Origin: Musa acuminata AAA Group
Taxonomy: Eukaryota > Streptophyta > Magnoliopsida > Zingiberales > Musaceae
DNA: 64,000 nucleotides
Reading direction: 5' to 3'
Assembly (NCBI RefSeq): GCF_036884655.1
Contig: NC_088357.1
Location: 5,509,001-5,573,000 of the forward strand
In this document: piece after piece, positions 12,601-25,000 of the stretch
Numbering within the stretch: the stretch's first letter is position 1
Layout: each line of letters opens with the position of its first letter
Made by a program: the position numbers and the translations under genes
The notes under the pieces: model-generated
The model's input: the letters and a program-made list of their open reading frames with translations, nothing else
Database searches by the model: none
What the model was told of the DNA's origin: nothing

Positions 12601-14926
12601 TACAGGTGCCACTTCTTAATACCGACACCAAATAGTTATACAACCATATAATTTTGCTGCTAACAGAAATGATTAATCCAAATGATCGGTACCACATGAT
12701 TATGATAAAGATGTCATCCTTTTACTGTCACTTCAAGATTTATTCTTACCAATAAACAGAGTTGGCAAAAAATGGACTAAATGAAAAGCTCCTAATACAC
12801 ATCCTAAAAAAAATTTACCATTATAACACTTCGCTATGTTTCTTCCAGAAAACCTTTAAGCTCAATGTGATATATGGTCACTCTGATCACATATTCAAGG
12901 TATTGTTCTTTACCATTTGATATATGGTCATAACTTCATATTTTGGACCATTTACCAGCAAATATCATACCCAGTGAATCCCAAAAGACTACTACAACAG
13001 TGATAATTAAAATTGATATAGCAAATACAAGAGTAGCAGGTTCAAGAACTTTATGATTTACATGAAATCTGAAAACCACAAGATAAGAATAAGACTTACC
13101 AGAGTGTACTCAGTACAAAGCTGAAAATGTAAAGAGGGTAGAACCAGAAAATCTGAAGAAAAATGCAACCAAGAAAAATATCAACTAAACATGAGCAGAC
13201 AAAAAATTGATGTCTATGTTTGTTATTGTAATACAAACATGTAAAAAAGAAAGAAAATGCAGACAAATGCATTTATATATTGCATTGTTATAGTTTGCTT
13301 TAACAGTTTAATCAAGTTAATGATTCATCACTTTTAACTGTACAAATGAATGAACCTACAATTTGTATCATAAAGAATGTTTCTTCAACTTTTTTCCAAA
13401 TACTGGTAGAAAAAATATAACGTTTATAATCTTATTGCACATGAGCGAGCAGAAACTGTTCTAAAAATGTAAAACTAGAACATCTCTGAATAAATAAAAA
13501 ATAAAACCAGAAGGCCTAACTGATTCTAGAAGTTCTACAGTAAGATAACAATTACGCTAGTGACCTCAAGTTTATGACAACTCTAATGGATGTTGAACAA
13601 GAAAATATGCTCTCCTCCCTCTTAACTTCACATAATAAAACAACATTTTCAGAATTTCTTCCAAGCTCCCTTTAGAGCTAAGATCTTCAACCAAGGTTTA
13701 ATAAACTTCGAAGTTTCGAGACATTCCACATGCTCATGTTGTGTGCGTAAATGTGTGCGTAAATGCATATATAAACCTTGAATAATATAGTTGTTTCATC
13801 ATGGATGCCTCCAAGGTCATTCAGGCAGTATAAATTTACCCGAAACTTCTCAACACATGTAACTAAAACATTGTGCTGTGGTGAAAATGTTGGTTGATAC
13901 CTGTTAAAATTTTACCAACTCAAATGAACGACATAAAGTTAATTTAACATCAACAAGTATAAAACATGAATTATAACAGAACTAAACAAAGAACTAATAA
14001 GATAGCTAATAATAAATTTTATAAAGTGCATCGTGGCAAGACTTACGTAAAAAAGCTCAATGAGAATGAAGCGTAAGAAGGAATATAGTGCTAAAGCAGC
14101 TTTGTGGCAAGAAAGATGTTCTGCAGCAAACTGTTCAGTTTGATCAGGTAGAATCCACAGCAGAATTGGGATGACCACAGACTTCAGAATAAATAAACTG
14201 CAACAGAGAAACACATGATATAAGATAGTCAACATAAAGAAGTTTGACAAGGTAAGTATAACAGAAATTACTCCAACACCGACAACAGGTGCCATCAAGT
14301 CTTTTACATTAAGAACAAGATAGAATATTTTTTCGTTAGCTTTAAATCAACGATTTATATACAACAATTTTAAATAGTAATATCTAGCCGAAACTTATTA
14401 GGGCAGCAAGTTGCAAATTCTTCATAACTGAACAGGGAAAAGTTGCAAGCAGGGACTAATTATCCCTCTGAATAAACGAATTTGTCGTACTTACAAAGAT
14501 GACAATAAGGAAATGAGAGGGATTGCAGAAATAGGTTAACTTCCAACAGGAGAAAAAGAATCACCATAACCCACATAAAAAACAAGCCAACTCAACAAAT
14601 TACAACGTCGAAAAGTTTAGGGTGACAACGATACCTTCCCAAGAAGATGAGCCCGTTCAGGAGGAAGCACTGACCGGTTCTGATCAACAGCGGCCTCGAT
14701 CTGAACCAAGAGCACAAGTTACGATCGGGAAAGTACCCTCCGGCAACTTGAGGATGACGAATCGTAATCGAGCGAGTGAAATCAAAACGATTGAGGAGGA
14801 GGAGGAGGAATCGAAGAAAAACCTAATGCAGAGGATTACGACTCTGTGGAGGGAGCAGGCTTCCTTGAATCCCGCGAGCCAAAGGATCCCGGCTTCCTTC
14901 GCGTGCATCGCCAAGGACGACGCCAT
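6612..14926 (-). CDS. EI24: EI24 homolog (etoposide-induced 2.4-like ER membrane protein), 11 exons, 326 aa
   Basis: Exons on the minus strand, in transcript order: 14926-14823, 14700-14635, 14197-14047, 13152-13100, 10798-10664, 10552-10489, 10316-10231, 10032-9950, 9258-9182, 7905-7790, 6657-6612. All introns are GT-AG, phases match, and the sum is 981 nt. The protein carries the plant EI24 signatures GFKEACSLHRVVILC (about residues 19-33), GQCFLLNGLIFLG (45-56), WILPDQ (72-77), YSFLRFILIELFYIFWFYPLY (about 91-115), the soluble WYNDIAKHAYEVLTG loop, IGIGEQVYSILLL (about 173-185), ATGFIPYFGKAINFLLLSW and YYCFEYKWN (about 194-224), LDFFESNW and a short VFYAANKIAM tail. Multiple hydrophobic segments fit a polytopic ER membrane protein. 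Animal EI24 works in autophagy and growth suppression; the role in plants is poorly defined. Start chosen at 14926 because it gives MASSLAMHAKE just before the conserved block. The gene diverges from the one at 15470. Confidence 0.93.
8420..8665. repeat. Pyrimidine-rich low-complexity tract in EI24 intron 9
   Basis: On the plus strand this is a dense run of CCTCC, CTCCTC and CCGCC units. It creates a Pro/Leu/Ser-rich false frame. It may be part of an inserted repeat of unknown type spanning about 8160-8760, which ends in CCAAACCGAGTTTTTAAACC. Confidence 0.5.
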
Positions 14927-15469
14927 CGAGAAGAACCCGCAAGCAATCAGAGAGCGGAGAAAGATGGGGGAAATACGTAAAGTAGGCGGTAAGCCGTCCA
15001 CCGGTTATTCGAGTCCGGTCCGAGTCCTAATCTTTCTTCTCATGTAAAGATCGCAATTCCGACTGAATCACCCAGGAAATATTTTCTGGGGGGCGAGTGT
15101 CACTGATGATGCGTGGGACCCACGAGAATGACCATACGGTCTTTCAGAGGTGGACTCACCCTGGAAATTTTCCACCGCTGATTCACCCGGGCTGGGTTGG
15201 GGACGTCTCGGACGCAAGGATGATTAGGGTAGTTAACTGTTTACCACGATTTTGGTGAGTACGGTGTCCCGACCCAACCCCTTTTATGTGGGCCACGTCA
15301 GACTACCTGGAGCTAAGTCGTTCCTTAGGTCGTTGAGAGAAGCACCTGTCGCCAGCCGCACGTCATCACGCCTATCGTCTCGACTGCCGAGCTGAGGTTT
15401 CATAAGATGGGGAAAGGGCAAGAACTAGAACGATCGATCGAGGAAGAAGGCGGTCGCCGAGCGGTGTCA
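14927..15469. promoter_or_regulatory. Divergent (bidirectional) promoter between EI24 and the COX7c-like gene
   Basis: The start codons of the EI24 gene (-) and the mitochondrial COX7c-like gene (+) are only 543 bp apart, head to head. The interval is GC-rich compared with the surrounding introns, without a convincing TATA box, as is usual for housekeeping promoters. Shared control is an inference. Confidence 0.5.
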
Positions 15470-18403
15470 ATGGCGATGATTCGTGGAATCGGATCCGGCA
15501 TCAAGCTCCTGACCTCTTCTGAGGCCGCCCTTTTCAGATCAGGCGAGTCTGTTTCTTTCCTTCGCCAATTCCAATCGTTTTCGCTGTGCCGCTTTTGGGT
15601 ATTCCGCTTGAAGATTCGGTTTTTTTATTGGTTTGGGCATCTGGTTGTGAAGTTTAGGATAGTTTGGTTGTCCATTTGTTGGGTCACCAGTAGAATGGGT
15701 GGTAGTGTGACGAAAGAGCGAATACTATATGTGATGCTTGTCCATGGATGGTCTAGAAGAGAAATAAGTGCTCTGTGTAGGAGAACACCGTGTATGGATG
15801 CAGAATTAATACGAATCCTCTTTGGTTTCATTATAATGGAGTATAGGGAGAAAAAAGTTCTAATTTTACAAGAGATAGAGCTTTTGTGTCATAATCTTAT
15901 GAATAATTTTTTTTGAAACCTGTGATATATGGTTGCTTTAGTCTTCAATGTTGGTTGTTGAGTCATAAGTAAACTTCTTTTATGTCCATTTTCTTGACCA
16001 GGATCAGAATTATATTCATGTCATTTCAAAAAATTTTGACTGTGGGAGTGTCTGAGTGCTGAAATCCATATGCTTGGGTGGATAAACAGAAAAACAAAAG
16101 TTCCTTTTCTAACAGTCTAGTCAAGTTTTAACAGCCAAGTGGTTGTTGTGGCAAATGCATGCATCTTCTTTTAATGGAATAGGGATGGGCATAAACATGT
16201 ACAACTTAGAGATCAAGCTTGAAACTATTATAGTAAGACTCTTAATGGAACTCTTTCTTGCAAGTCCTTTGGATATTGATAATATTGGGCAGTGTTGTTT
16301 CTGCATTGTATTGATGCTAATGATTCTGTTTCCTTTGGCTAGAGATATTTTCAGTTTTGAAGCTTGTATCTTCTTGCTGTCAAGTTTATCACATTTCCTC
16401 AACTTGTTTTGTCTGACTTCGTGGTGCAATAAGGGCAATGAAATACGTATCTATGGGTTAGTCTAGCATTTAGTAGGAGGCTATGCTGATATATATGATA
16501 AGGGAGGTGATGAAGTACATTTCTCATATATTTTCATCATATGATAAAATTTTGATCTTCCATATTTTTGTGTGTGATTCAGGTTTTGTGTTAAAATTAT
16601 GGATAAAGAATTGGCTGTGAAAATGTGGATGTTAATTTATATCCAATCATAAACCCTAAACCCTAACTTTGGATATCATGCAACTTTCTGTAAAAAATTC
16701 AGATGAGGAAATTCAACATATATATATCTTTATAAGCATATATGCATGAATTTCTAGTTTGCAACAGAATTTTTCTGTATATATATAAACTGGTTGCATA
16801 CATCTATATATGAAGGTAAATTTTAAAGAACTAACAGTTCTATATGCACCAACATACTATTCGTACTTTTATGCATTTATATGACAAACATGCATGTACA
16901 CATGATGTGCCCTCATTTTTATGTGTTAATGTGTTTCAAAAGAAGTGTTTGGAAAAAAAAAAAATGCTGTATTCTATGCAATTTATGAAGTACATTCAAC
17001 TATATATGTGCCACATATTTGATCAATATATGTACGCCATGATTTCGAATGCCTTAACTACTTTGATGTCCTATTTTATGGACTGGTTCTCATTAAGAAA
17101 CCTAGTGCATGATAGAAAAAAGTGTTTTAGTTGCGCAAGCAGAAAACTACAGGCAAGTGGGAATACTACAGGAAGGTCTACCTAAACCTGCAATCCATTG
17201 TTTGAGTCACTTTTCAGTAATCTGTGAACTGAAAACTACATTACCCATGACAGTTGAAATGTATGCACCATTCTGTATTCTATATTTTTGAGAATTTTTA
17301 TTTAACTCTGTCAATTAAACATGTTGCAAGAACTCCATCAAACAATACATTGCCTTATCAATCATATATGCAGGGTGTGGGGTTTATCAAGTACATATGT
17401 TGTTCTACATTTTTTTAGTTTTGTAACGATTTGGGGAATGGAATCACCTATAAAGGAGGGTGAAATGATTAGATCAAAGTTTCCGAATTTTCTGTTTGGA
17501 TGCTACAAATGTGAACTTGTGAACCTACCCCATAAATCTTATGGTATTTCTTTTGTCTTCTAAGAATTAATGATATAAATGATCAAGCTCTATAACATCA
17601 TACCTAACTATGGTTTTAAACTATGAATCTTATTATAGCTTAAGAATTAATAACAAATTTTGATTCATTTGCATGTTGGACTAATGAGGGCTTTCATGCA
17701 GCAGAAGTAATTAACTAGCCAATATAATTTTGCCACAGAAATCAAAGATTTTTTTGAATTGGAATGTTGGCTAGTCAATGCATATGTTTTGTGTTACCGT
17801 GGCTTTTGGCAATTTTAACTTGTTGATAACTTGTTTGAGTATTTTTATTTACATATTTTTCTCGTTAACCTATCACACAGTATGGAAAAAATATAAAGTA
17901 ACACATTAACCATTCTTGGCTGTAAATGAGTTTCGTAGTAATCATCTTAGCCAACATAAGTGCATCCCTGATTATTTTACTTTGCTTATCTAGTAAGTGA
18001 CTTGAAGGATTCACATCAGAGATTGATCTGTCTGTTCCTGGACATTGAAAGATGTGGTTTTGTCAAATACTTCAATGTTGAGTTATTCAAAGCTGATAGC
18101 ATTGATCTTGCATTTAAGTTGAATTAGCTTGTTAGAGGATTAAAAGTTTTGTGCTGCTTAGTCAGTTGATTTAAAATACATGTTCTAGTGACCCGTGAGT
18201 TCCATGCCACTGGGATGAAGAGAATGGGAGGACATGGCCATGATGAGCCCTATTATCTCCATGCCAAGCACATGTACAACCTGGACCAAATGAAGCATCA
18301 GAAACTAAAGGTGGCTCTTTCAGTTTGGTCCGCCTTTGGTATTGGCATGGCTGTTCCAGTTTATGCTGTCATGTTCCAGCAGAAAAAGGCTGCTTCTGCT
18401 TGA
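15470..18403 (+). CDS. Small mitochondrial inner-membrane protein, COX7c-like, 2 exons (95 aa)
   Basis: Exon 1 is 15470-15542, exon 2 is 18189-18403, 288 nt together. Exon 1 encodes a short basic/amphipathic presequence (MAMIRGIGSGIKLL...ALFRS) typical of mitochondrial import. Exon 2 encodes REFHATGMKRMGGHGHDEPY, LHAKHMYNLDQMKHQKLK, then one membrane helix LSVWSAFGIGMAVPVYAVMF and a QQKKAASA tail. A single helix following a basic stretch resembles cytochrome c oxidase subunit VIIc and a small conserved plant family (I recall a close Arabidopsis relative at locus At5g08060, not verified). The junction joins TCAG to GCGAGT, so the intron looks GC-AG; using the nearby GT would put a stop right after the join. 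An in-frame ATG at 15407 would add 21 acidic residues; I prefer 15470 because it leaves a clean targeting peptide. Its exact respiratory role is inference. Confidence 0.85.
16652..16667. repeat. Short telomere-like motif (CCCTAAA)2 in intron
   Basis: Two tandem copies of CCCTAAA-type sequence inside the COX7c-like gene's 2.6 kb intron. It is too short to be a relic telomere and may be a telo-box-like motif by chance. A similar TTTAGGGTTTAGG is at about 54150-54170. Confidence 0.5.
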
Positions 18404-18916
18404 GATATCAGATAATGTGCACTTAGAAATAAGATCTTTGTTTGATCATCTTGTCGCCTGTTGTTGGTCTTTGAGCCTTGCAGTCGGCCTACCGAAACCG
18501 AAAACTGGTGGCTTGTTTCTACCTGCTGGTTTCTTGTTAACTTGTTTCTTGGTTTAAATCTTCAAACCTAAGCCAGACTTGGTTGTTTATACAGAGGTTT
18601 GATGCTTATGGTTTTATGTGCTGCAGAAGGGTTATATCCTTGCAAGTTGGTACTATGTTACAATTGTCTTTCCCACTGATGCATTTAATTCATAGGATGA
18701 GACACTTGTGCTTATTTTTCACCTGTTTTGTTGTTGATGATAAATTTCTTAAATCCTGGTGCATGAGCCACAACTTCTCCAATTTATGAAGCTCACTGGT
18801 CATTCTGATCCGTGGACTTGTTAGATGACAGATCACTTTGGAACATAGCATATTATAACTTAATTAGTCTTACATTAGAAGTTGGTTGTGATGGTTTACA
18901 GGAATACTATAAGCAA
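18404..18916. other. 3' UTR and intergenic, no gene seen
   Basis: Downstream of the COX7c-like stop codon. Contains the presumed 3' UTR. No coding signal beyond short chance frames. Confidence 0.4.
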
Positions 18917-19187
18917 GGTATGCAATATCGTATCGCACCGATGTTTCGAGGTTGATTCGGTATGGTACGGTACCAATGTATCGAGCGGTACATCTTGGTG
19001 TACTGAATAATTATATATATATATATATATATTTTCATTACTGTAGCACTATTATAGTGTAATACTGTAGCATTGCTATAGTGTAATACTGTAGCACTAT
19101 AGCAGTATCGGACGGTCCGTGTACCGGTATGTCGTCGGATCGGTATATACCGCTCGTACCAGATGGTACCATTCGGTATTGCGTACC
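18917..19187. mobile_element. Small foldback/MITE-like element with GGTA-type terminal inverted repeats
   Basis: The left end GGTATGCAATATCG and the reverse complement of the right end, GGTACGCAATACCG, match at 12 of 14 positions. Sub-terminal GGTACGGTACC / GGTACC and CGAGCGGTA motifs also mirror each other. Inside are a TA run (19014-19032) and about 2.5 copies of a 24 bp unit TACTGTAGCACTATTATAGTG (about 19040-19105). At 271 bp with no frame for a transposase it fits a MITE. I could not confirm a target-site duplication. Its style resembles repeats I associate with banana genomic clones, which is a recollection and not a search result. Confidence 0.65.
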
Positions 19188-20600
19188 ATGAATATAAGTT
19201 CATCAAGTTTACAGACACCTAATCTTAGAGGGTGGAGACCTATTAATTGGGTTCAGAGAGAAAATAATATCCACCATTACATTGAACCTTGCATAACTTA
19301 TATTTCTATAGACAAACCATCCATTTATGGATGATTTATACACTTTTTTTTATTTTTAGTTACTACTTATATTATGAAAAATAAATAAACAAATAAAAAT
19401 TTAGGTAGTTTATAGCTTCATCAAACATTCAAAAAGTATTGTGCTTCTATGAATAAGGAAACTTTCACTTAAAACAATTAGTTACATCTTCTCTCTTCTT
19501 TTTTTTTCATTTTTCTTTAGTTCCGACTATACTAAAATAAACACCTGACTTAGATTTAATATCTTTAATAGAACACAAATTTGATCAAAAAGAAATAGAG
19601 AGCCTTATAAATATTAAGAACAATCTTGATTTAATCATTTCTTTTTAAAATCGTTTAAGCCGTCGTCAAGCATTGTGTTTAACAATTAAGGAGAGTAAAG
19701 AAGTTGGTCAAGTTGAGCCTAATTCATTAGGACTAGTCTTAGCATGGGCATCATTTTTGTTACAATACATTCAACCATCAATAGCACTAATCCTAAACTT
19801 TAAAGAGGAGAAGCCAAAAGTCTTCTAATTATGTGCCACCAAACTACATACCTTCAAATCTAGTGCCAAGAAGAAGCAATCTATCTTAATTTTCTTGGTA
19901 TAACAATGTCAAATAATGTACTTGCAACACCTCCATTACTATTCAATGCCTTGATCTCTAGGATGATGGAGAAGCGAAGTTTGGAGTTTTCCCCCCATTA
20001 AAACATTGAATGAGTTTAGGTGGGAGAAGATGGAAGGAAAGTAGTTCTCCACCTACTTCCATTCACTAAACTCATCACGTTGTTTTCATTTCATTCCCAC
20101 CTCAAGTCAATGGCTTTGATTCTGATCATGTACCCATGTGTTCCTCATTCATTGCATGGGTTCTCCCCATCATCTAATAAATTGTCATGCACGCAACATG
20201 ATATGTAGTATTTATGTTATATATATAAAAGATATATTTATAATTACCTTTGGAGAAAGTTTGCTTTAACCTTGATCAAAAGGAATAGATTGCTTCCACC
20301 CTCAACCTCAAAGAGATCATCATCATCAGGTCATTCTCAATAGAATTTTAAATGGCCGGCGGCAGCACCCTTCCGGGAAGGGCAGAGCAACAATAGCTTG
20401 CCCTGCCATGGCTTGGTGGTAGGTGACTTGGATGCGGCATCGTGGATGCCGTAGTGTTCTGCCCTTACAGATAGGGCAGCCATGCAAATCCCGCGCGGGT
20501 CCCCTCCGACCGTCCATCCATTCACCACTTTCGATCTCGATCGTCCGTTCATTCCCATCAGATTTAATTTCATCATGAACCATTGACGTCGATCATAATG
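19188..20600. other. Intergenic, no gene seen
   Basis: AT-rich to about 20330, then a GC-richer patch with short palindromes (for example GGCATCGTGGATGCC near 20436). Frames on the minus strand at 20326-20583 do not resemble a protein family. Confidence 0.4.
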
Positions 20601-22068
20601 ATGGCAAGCTTTCGTTACGTGCTTCCACCGTTACTCTTAATTAGTCTGACGTGTAAAAGCGCATCGGTGTCACGGGGCGATGCACCCGTCACACTCCGTT
20701 AACAGCGACGAACCCAACCGGGACTCCGGCCCATATAAACCCACCCGGCCCGGCCAATCCTGGACATCGGTTCACTGGGCACCGAGAGTCCACCCTCCCG
20801 GCGGATGTATTCCCACGTGCGCATTTAGTGGACGGCAGCACCAGCCACGTGCATCTGGACGGGTTCGGTGGCCCTGACGTGGACCGCCTCGTGTTTCGTG
20901 CAGCGCCGACGGGAGATGATGCTGGCCGTCCGATGCGTCATTGTGGTGATCGTGCCACTTCGTGGGACGAGCGTAGTCAACAGATCTGGCGGAGGAAGGT
21001 GCCGCGTGGGCCCGCTGCCTCCGCTAGCTGTCATTGGTTGCTTCCACGCTAAGAAGTGGGTCCCCGAAATTAGGTGGCTAATTCTTTCCCAACCTTTTGG
21101 AATCTGCATGTCGGTCCATCTCGATTCGACAATAATATTAGATGTTATGCAGCCCATTGAGTAGTAAATTCAACCAGAATGCATAATTTTGGTTTCTTTT
21201 AATTCTAAATGTGGTGGGTGTAAACGTGTGAGAAGGTGGGTATGACTTCGAAGTAAACAAGACAGGCACCAGTTAAAAGACCGAGATCGAATCACGAATG
21301 AAGAGCTCCACACCTACCCCTCATCTTATCCCTCCGCGCCCGTCTTCGTTGAACCCACTCCGCATACCTTTCTGGTGGTCGAAGAGTAAAGCACGGGTCT
21401 CGTGTGGGACCCGTCCGGGCGCCGAGTAGGCTGGTCGCACAGTCAATTATCCACTAGTCTTATCACCGTGCGCACGGTATACGAGGCGACCGGGAACAGC
21501 CAACAACCCACCACCGTGAGCCCGCGGAAAAGACCAGCCGCAGACCACGTGCAGTCACCGGACACCGGCCGCAGCCGGTCGCCTCTCCAGCACGGGGCAG
21601 AGGGAGCCCAAATACATGCCGGCCATTTCGCACTTCTTTTCTTCGCCCGCGGCCTACAAATAACACCTTCTGCCTCCTATGCTCTCTTTTTCCCTTCTCC
21701 TCTGCTTCTCCTTCGTCCCCTTACGTCCGCCGCCCGGGACCTCCTCTCTCTTCCATCTCCTTCGGCCCTCGACGGTTGGTGCCTCATCTCATTCTCGATC
21801 GAATTCTTCACTTGTCCCTTATTTCCCTTTATTTTTTTGGTTCATTCGGTTTCTGTCGTCCTTCCCTTCATTGTAAAGGTACTCTAGTGCTTAACATCGG
21901 TCATTTTGTTGTTTTTTGATAGGTTGTAGCGGTCATATTGTGTTCCGTCCATTAAATGCAGCTCCTTTTCTGGATATCCTACTTGTACTCTGCTTAATGG
22001 GGATTTGGCGATGCTTTTGGAGTTTAAATATGAATCTTTGATGCAGTTTATAAGGTTTTGCCTCGAGA
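20601..22068 (+). promoter_or_regulatory. Upstream region of the neutral invertase gene with three G-boxes
   Basis: GC-rich DNA before the invertase start. Perfect CACGTG hexamers occur at 20814-20819, 20846-20851 and 21546-21551, the core bound by bZIP and bHLH factors in light, sugar and ABA responses. A TACAAATA sequence at about 21655-21662, followed by a CT-rich leader, is a plausible TATA box and start region. A 5' UTR intron is possible from the donor AAAG|GTACTC at about 21880 to the acceptor TTTGATGCAG at about 22045. Function of each site is inference from motif and position. Confidence 0.45.
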
Positions 22069-25000
22069 ATGGTTGACGGAATGGATGTGGCGCACGAGAT
22101 GGTTCTCTGGAAGGTGGAGCCGCAGTGCTCGATTTCGGAGGCCGACGACTTCGAGCGCCTGTCGCGGCTACTCGATCGGCCAAGGGTTAAGATCGAGCGG
22201 AAGCTGTCGTTCGACGAGCGGTCGCTTAGCGAACTCTCCGTCACAGGGAATCTCAGGCCGGTCGACAGCTACGACAGCTTGTGCTCCCCCGGTGCGGGGA
22301 GGTCGGTCTTGGACACGCCGGTCTCGTTGTCTCGGAACTCGTTCGAGCCACATCCGATGGTCGGGGAGGCGTGGGATGCCCTCCGTAGGTCCATCGTGTT
22401 CTTCAGCGGTCAACCGGTGGGGACGATTGCCGCCATTGATCATGCATCAGAGGAGGTTCTTAACTATGACCAGGTAGAACAGATACCCATTAGATCCCGT
22501 AAAGGTGACATCTTGGACTTGTTCTTTTGGATACACCTGTATCTTGCTTATTTGATCCAAGTCTTCCTTTACCAGCAGGTTCAAGATAATTAATATATTG
22601 TCTACAAGACAAGCCTTTTGTCGACAAGATAATTAATAGACTTCATCTTGCCTTCCTGAAAAGTTGTTGTTATTGTGTCTTTAGGGTTCTATTGTTGTTC
22701 AGTCAGAAGGTTCTATCTACTGATTCACTTGTTATATGTTCAATGAGGAATTTTGCAGTTCATCTTAGAAACTTTACCCGTAATCCTTCACTGCAGTGGT
22801 GATAGATGTTCTTTCTGTCTCGCATGTAGGTGTTTGTCCGTGATTTTGTGCCAAGTGCTATGGCTTTTCTCATGAATGGTGAACCTGATATAGTGAAAAA
22901 CTTCCTGTTGAAAACACTCCACCTTCAGAGTTGGGAGAAGAGGATAGATCGCTTCAAACTCGGGGAAGGGGTGATGCCAGCCAGCTTCAAGGTGAACCAT
23001 GATCCTGTTAGGAAAACTGATACTCTAATGGCAGATTTTGGTGAGAGCGCGATTGGGAGGGTTGCGCCTGTTGATTCCGGTTTTTGGTGGATTATTCTTC
23101 TTCGGGCCTATACAAAATCTACTGGAGATTTATCTCTAGCAGAAACACCTGAATGCCAGAAGGGAATAAGGCTTATTTTATCTTTATGTCTTTCAGAGGG
23201 TTTTGACACATTTCCAACCTTGCTATGTGCAGATGGATGCTCAATGATTGATCGTCGAATGGTAAGTTCATTAATTTCTTGCTTCAGTGACAGCTGCTTG
23301 TGTTTTTCTCTATGGTTATATTTGCCTTTTGAATTATCTAATTTACAGTTTTGTTTCCTCCAATAAGTTTGTATTTCGGTCTTTGTTTCACTTGAGTGAA
23401 GTGAATTTAAATGATGTTGAGAAGAAAATCATATAAAGTGCAATGGCTGGATGGATGGTTTTCTTCTCACGATGATGCTGAGTGAACCAGATTATCTTGA
23501 TTGAATAAAACTATATAGCCAAAAATTTGATGGCATATTACTTACAGAAGAGAAGCATGGTACTCCCGAGTTCCGATTTCCTTAACATTTAAGTAGTTTT
23601 TAGCCTGTTTCTTTATCCATTGGATGGGCATTCTAGATGGATTGACAGGCACAGTAGATTATGCATTTTTCTGCAGTTTTGGAGCCTTGTCGATGCAACA
23701 TAAGATCTAACAAAATCATGTTCTTTTTGAGATAAATGAAGCACATAGTCAAAGCGTTTACTGTGCTGTATTCGTGTGTTGATAGTGAGCTACATTTTCT
23801 GAACTAGTAGTTTGATGACCAAGTATGTTGAAGGCAATAACTAGATAATCAACTTAAAAGTGTGTTTTGTAAGGATATCATACAGACCACAGGTTGAAGT
23901 AACTATCATGTAGTTCTACTAGAGTAGATAAATATGCTTTATTTTTGAGGTCAATCTTTGCAAGATAAACTATTAGATATGTATAAAGCTCATCCTCAGT
24001 TGTACTTATTGCACTCTAGTCTATTCAGATCTTTGATGCATATATTTGCAAATGATCGCCTTATTGGCTAAGCATGTCTATCGACCTTTTTTTAATCATA
24101 GTAATATGCTTTCTCTGGTGCAAACAAAATTTGTAGGGTGTTTATGGATATCCAATTGAAATCCAAGCCCTATTCTTTATGGCTTTGAGATGTGCATTAG
24201 CAATGCTTAAACCTGATGTAGAAGGCAAGGAGTTCACGGAGAGAATTTTGACACGACTGAACGCCTTAGGTTATCACATGCGAAGTTACTTTTGGCTTGA
24301 CTTCCAGCAGTTAAATGACATATATCGCTACAAGACCGAAGAATACTCTCATACAGCAGTTAATAAGTTCAATGTCATTCCTGATTCAATCCCGGATTGG
24401 ATTTTTGATTTCATGCCTTCCCGTGGTGGTTACTTTGTTGGAAATGTCAGTCCTGCAAAGATGGACTTCCGATGGTTTGCCCTCGGAAATTGCATTGCGA
24501 TACTATCTTCACTTGCTACCCCAGAGCAATCAGTTGCGATAATGGATCTAATCGAAGAGAGGTGGGAGGAGCTGGTTGGTGTAATGCCCCTAAAGATATC
24601 ATATCCAGCTTTAGAAGGCCATGAATGGAGCATCGTGACAGGCTGTGATCCCAAGAACACCAGATGGAGTTACCACAATGGAGGATCTTGGCCAGGTTAG
24701 TTGAGGTTCTTTTCATCGTTTCGTTGCATGATATGATTCCTTAGAGAATTATTATGGAGAAACTCATATTTTGCTGCAACTGTAATTATTTTATTCAAGA
24801 AAGCTACTGAAGAGATACCTTGTTGATTAAATAGATTATCTATTTCTTGGAAAAGTCTAAATGAATATGTTTTTCATTACAAAGCAGCAAGTCCATAATA
24901 TGGTCAGGTGATGCTATGAATTAGGAGCTTTAATTTTTCGTCTGTCTGCACTAAATTGATGATACAGGAAATCATATACTAAATGCAACTTTGTCTTAAA

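Noticed and set aside
16652..16667. Interstitial telomere repeat
   Set aside because: Only two units; likely chance or a telo-box-like motif.
20376..20470. Possible hairpin precursor (GGGCAGAGCA against TGTTCTGCCC)
   Set aside because: The paired arms are only about 10 bp with a large, poorly paired loop, and no known miRNA sequence is present.
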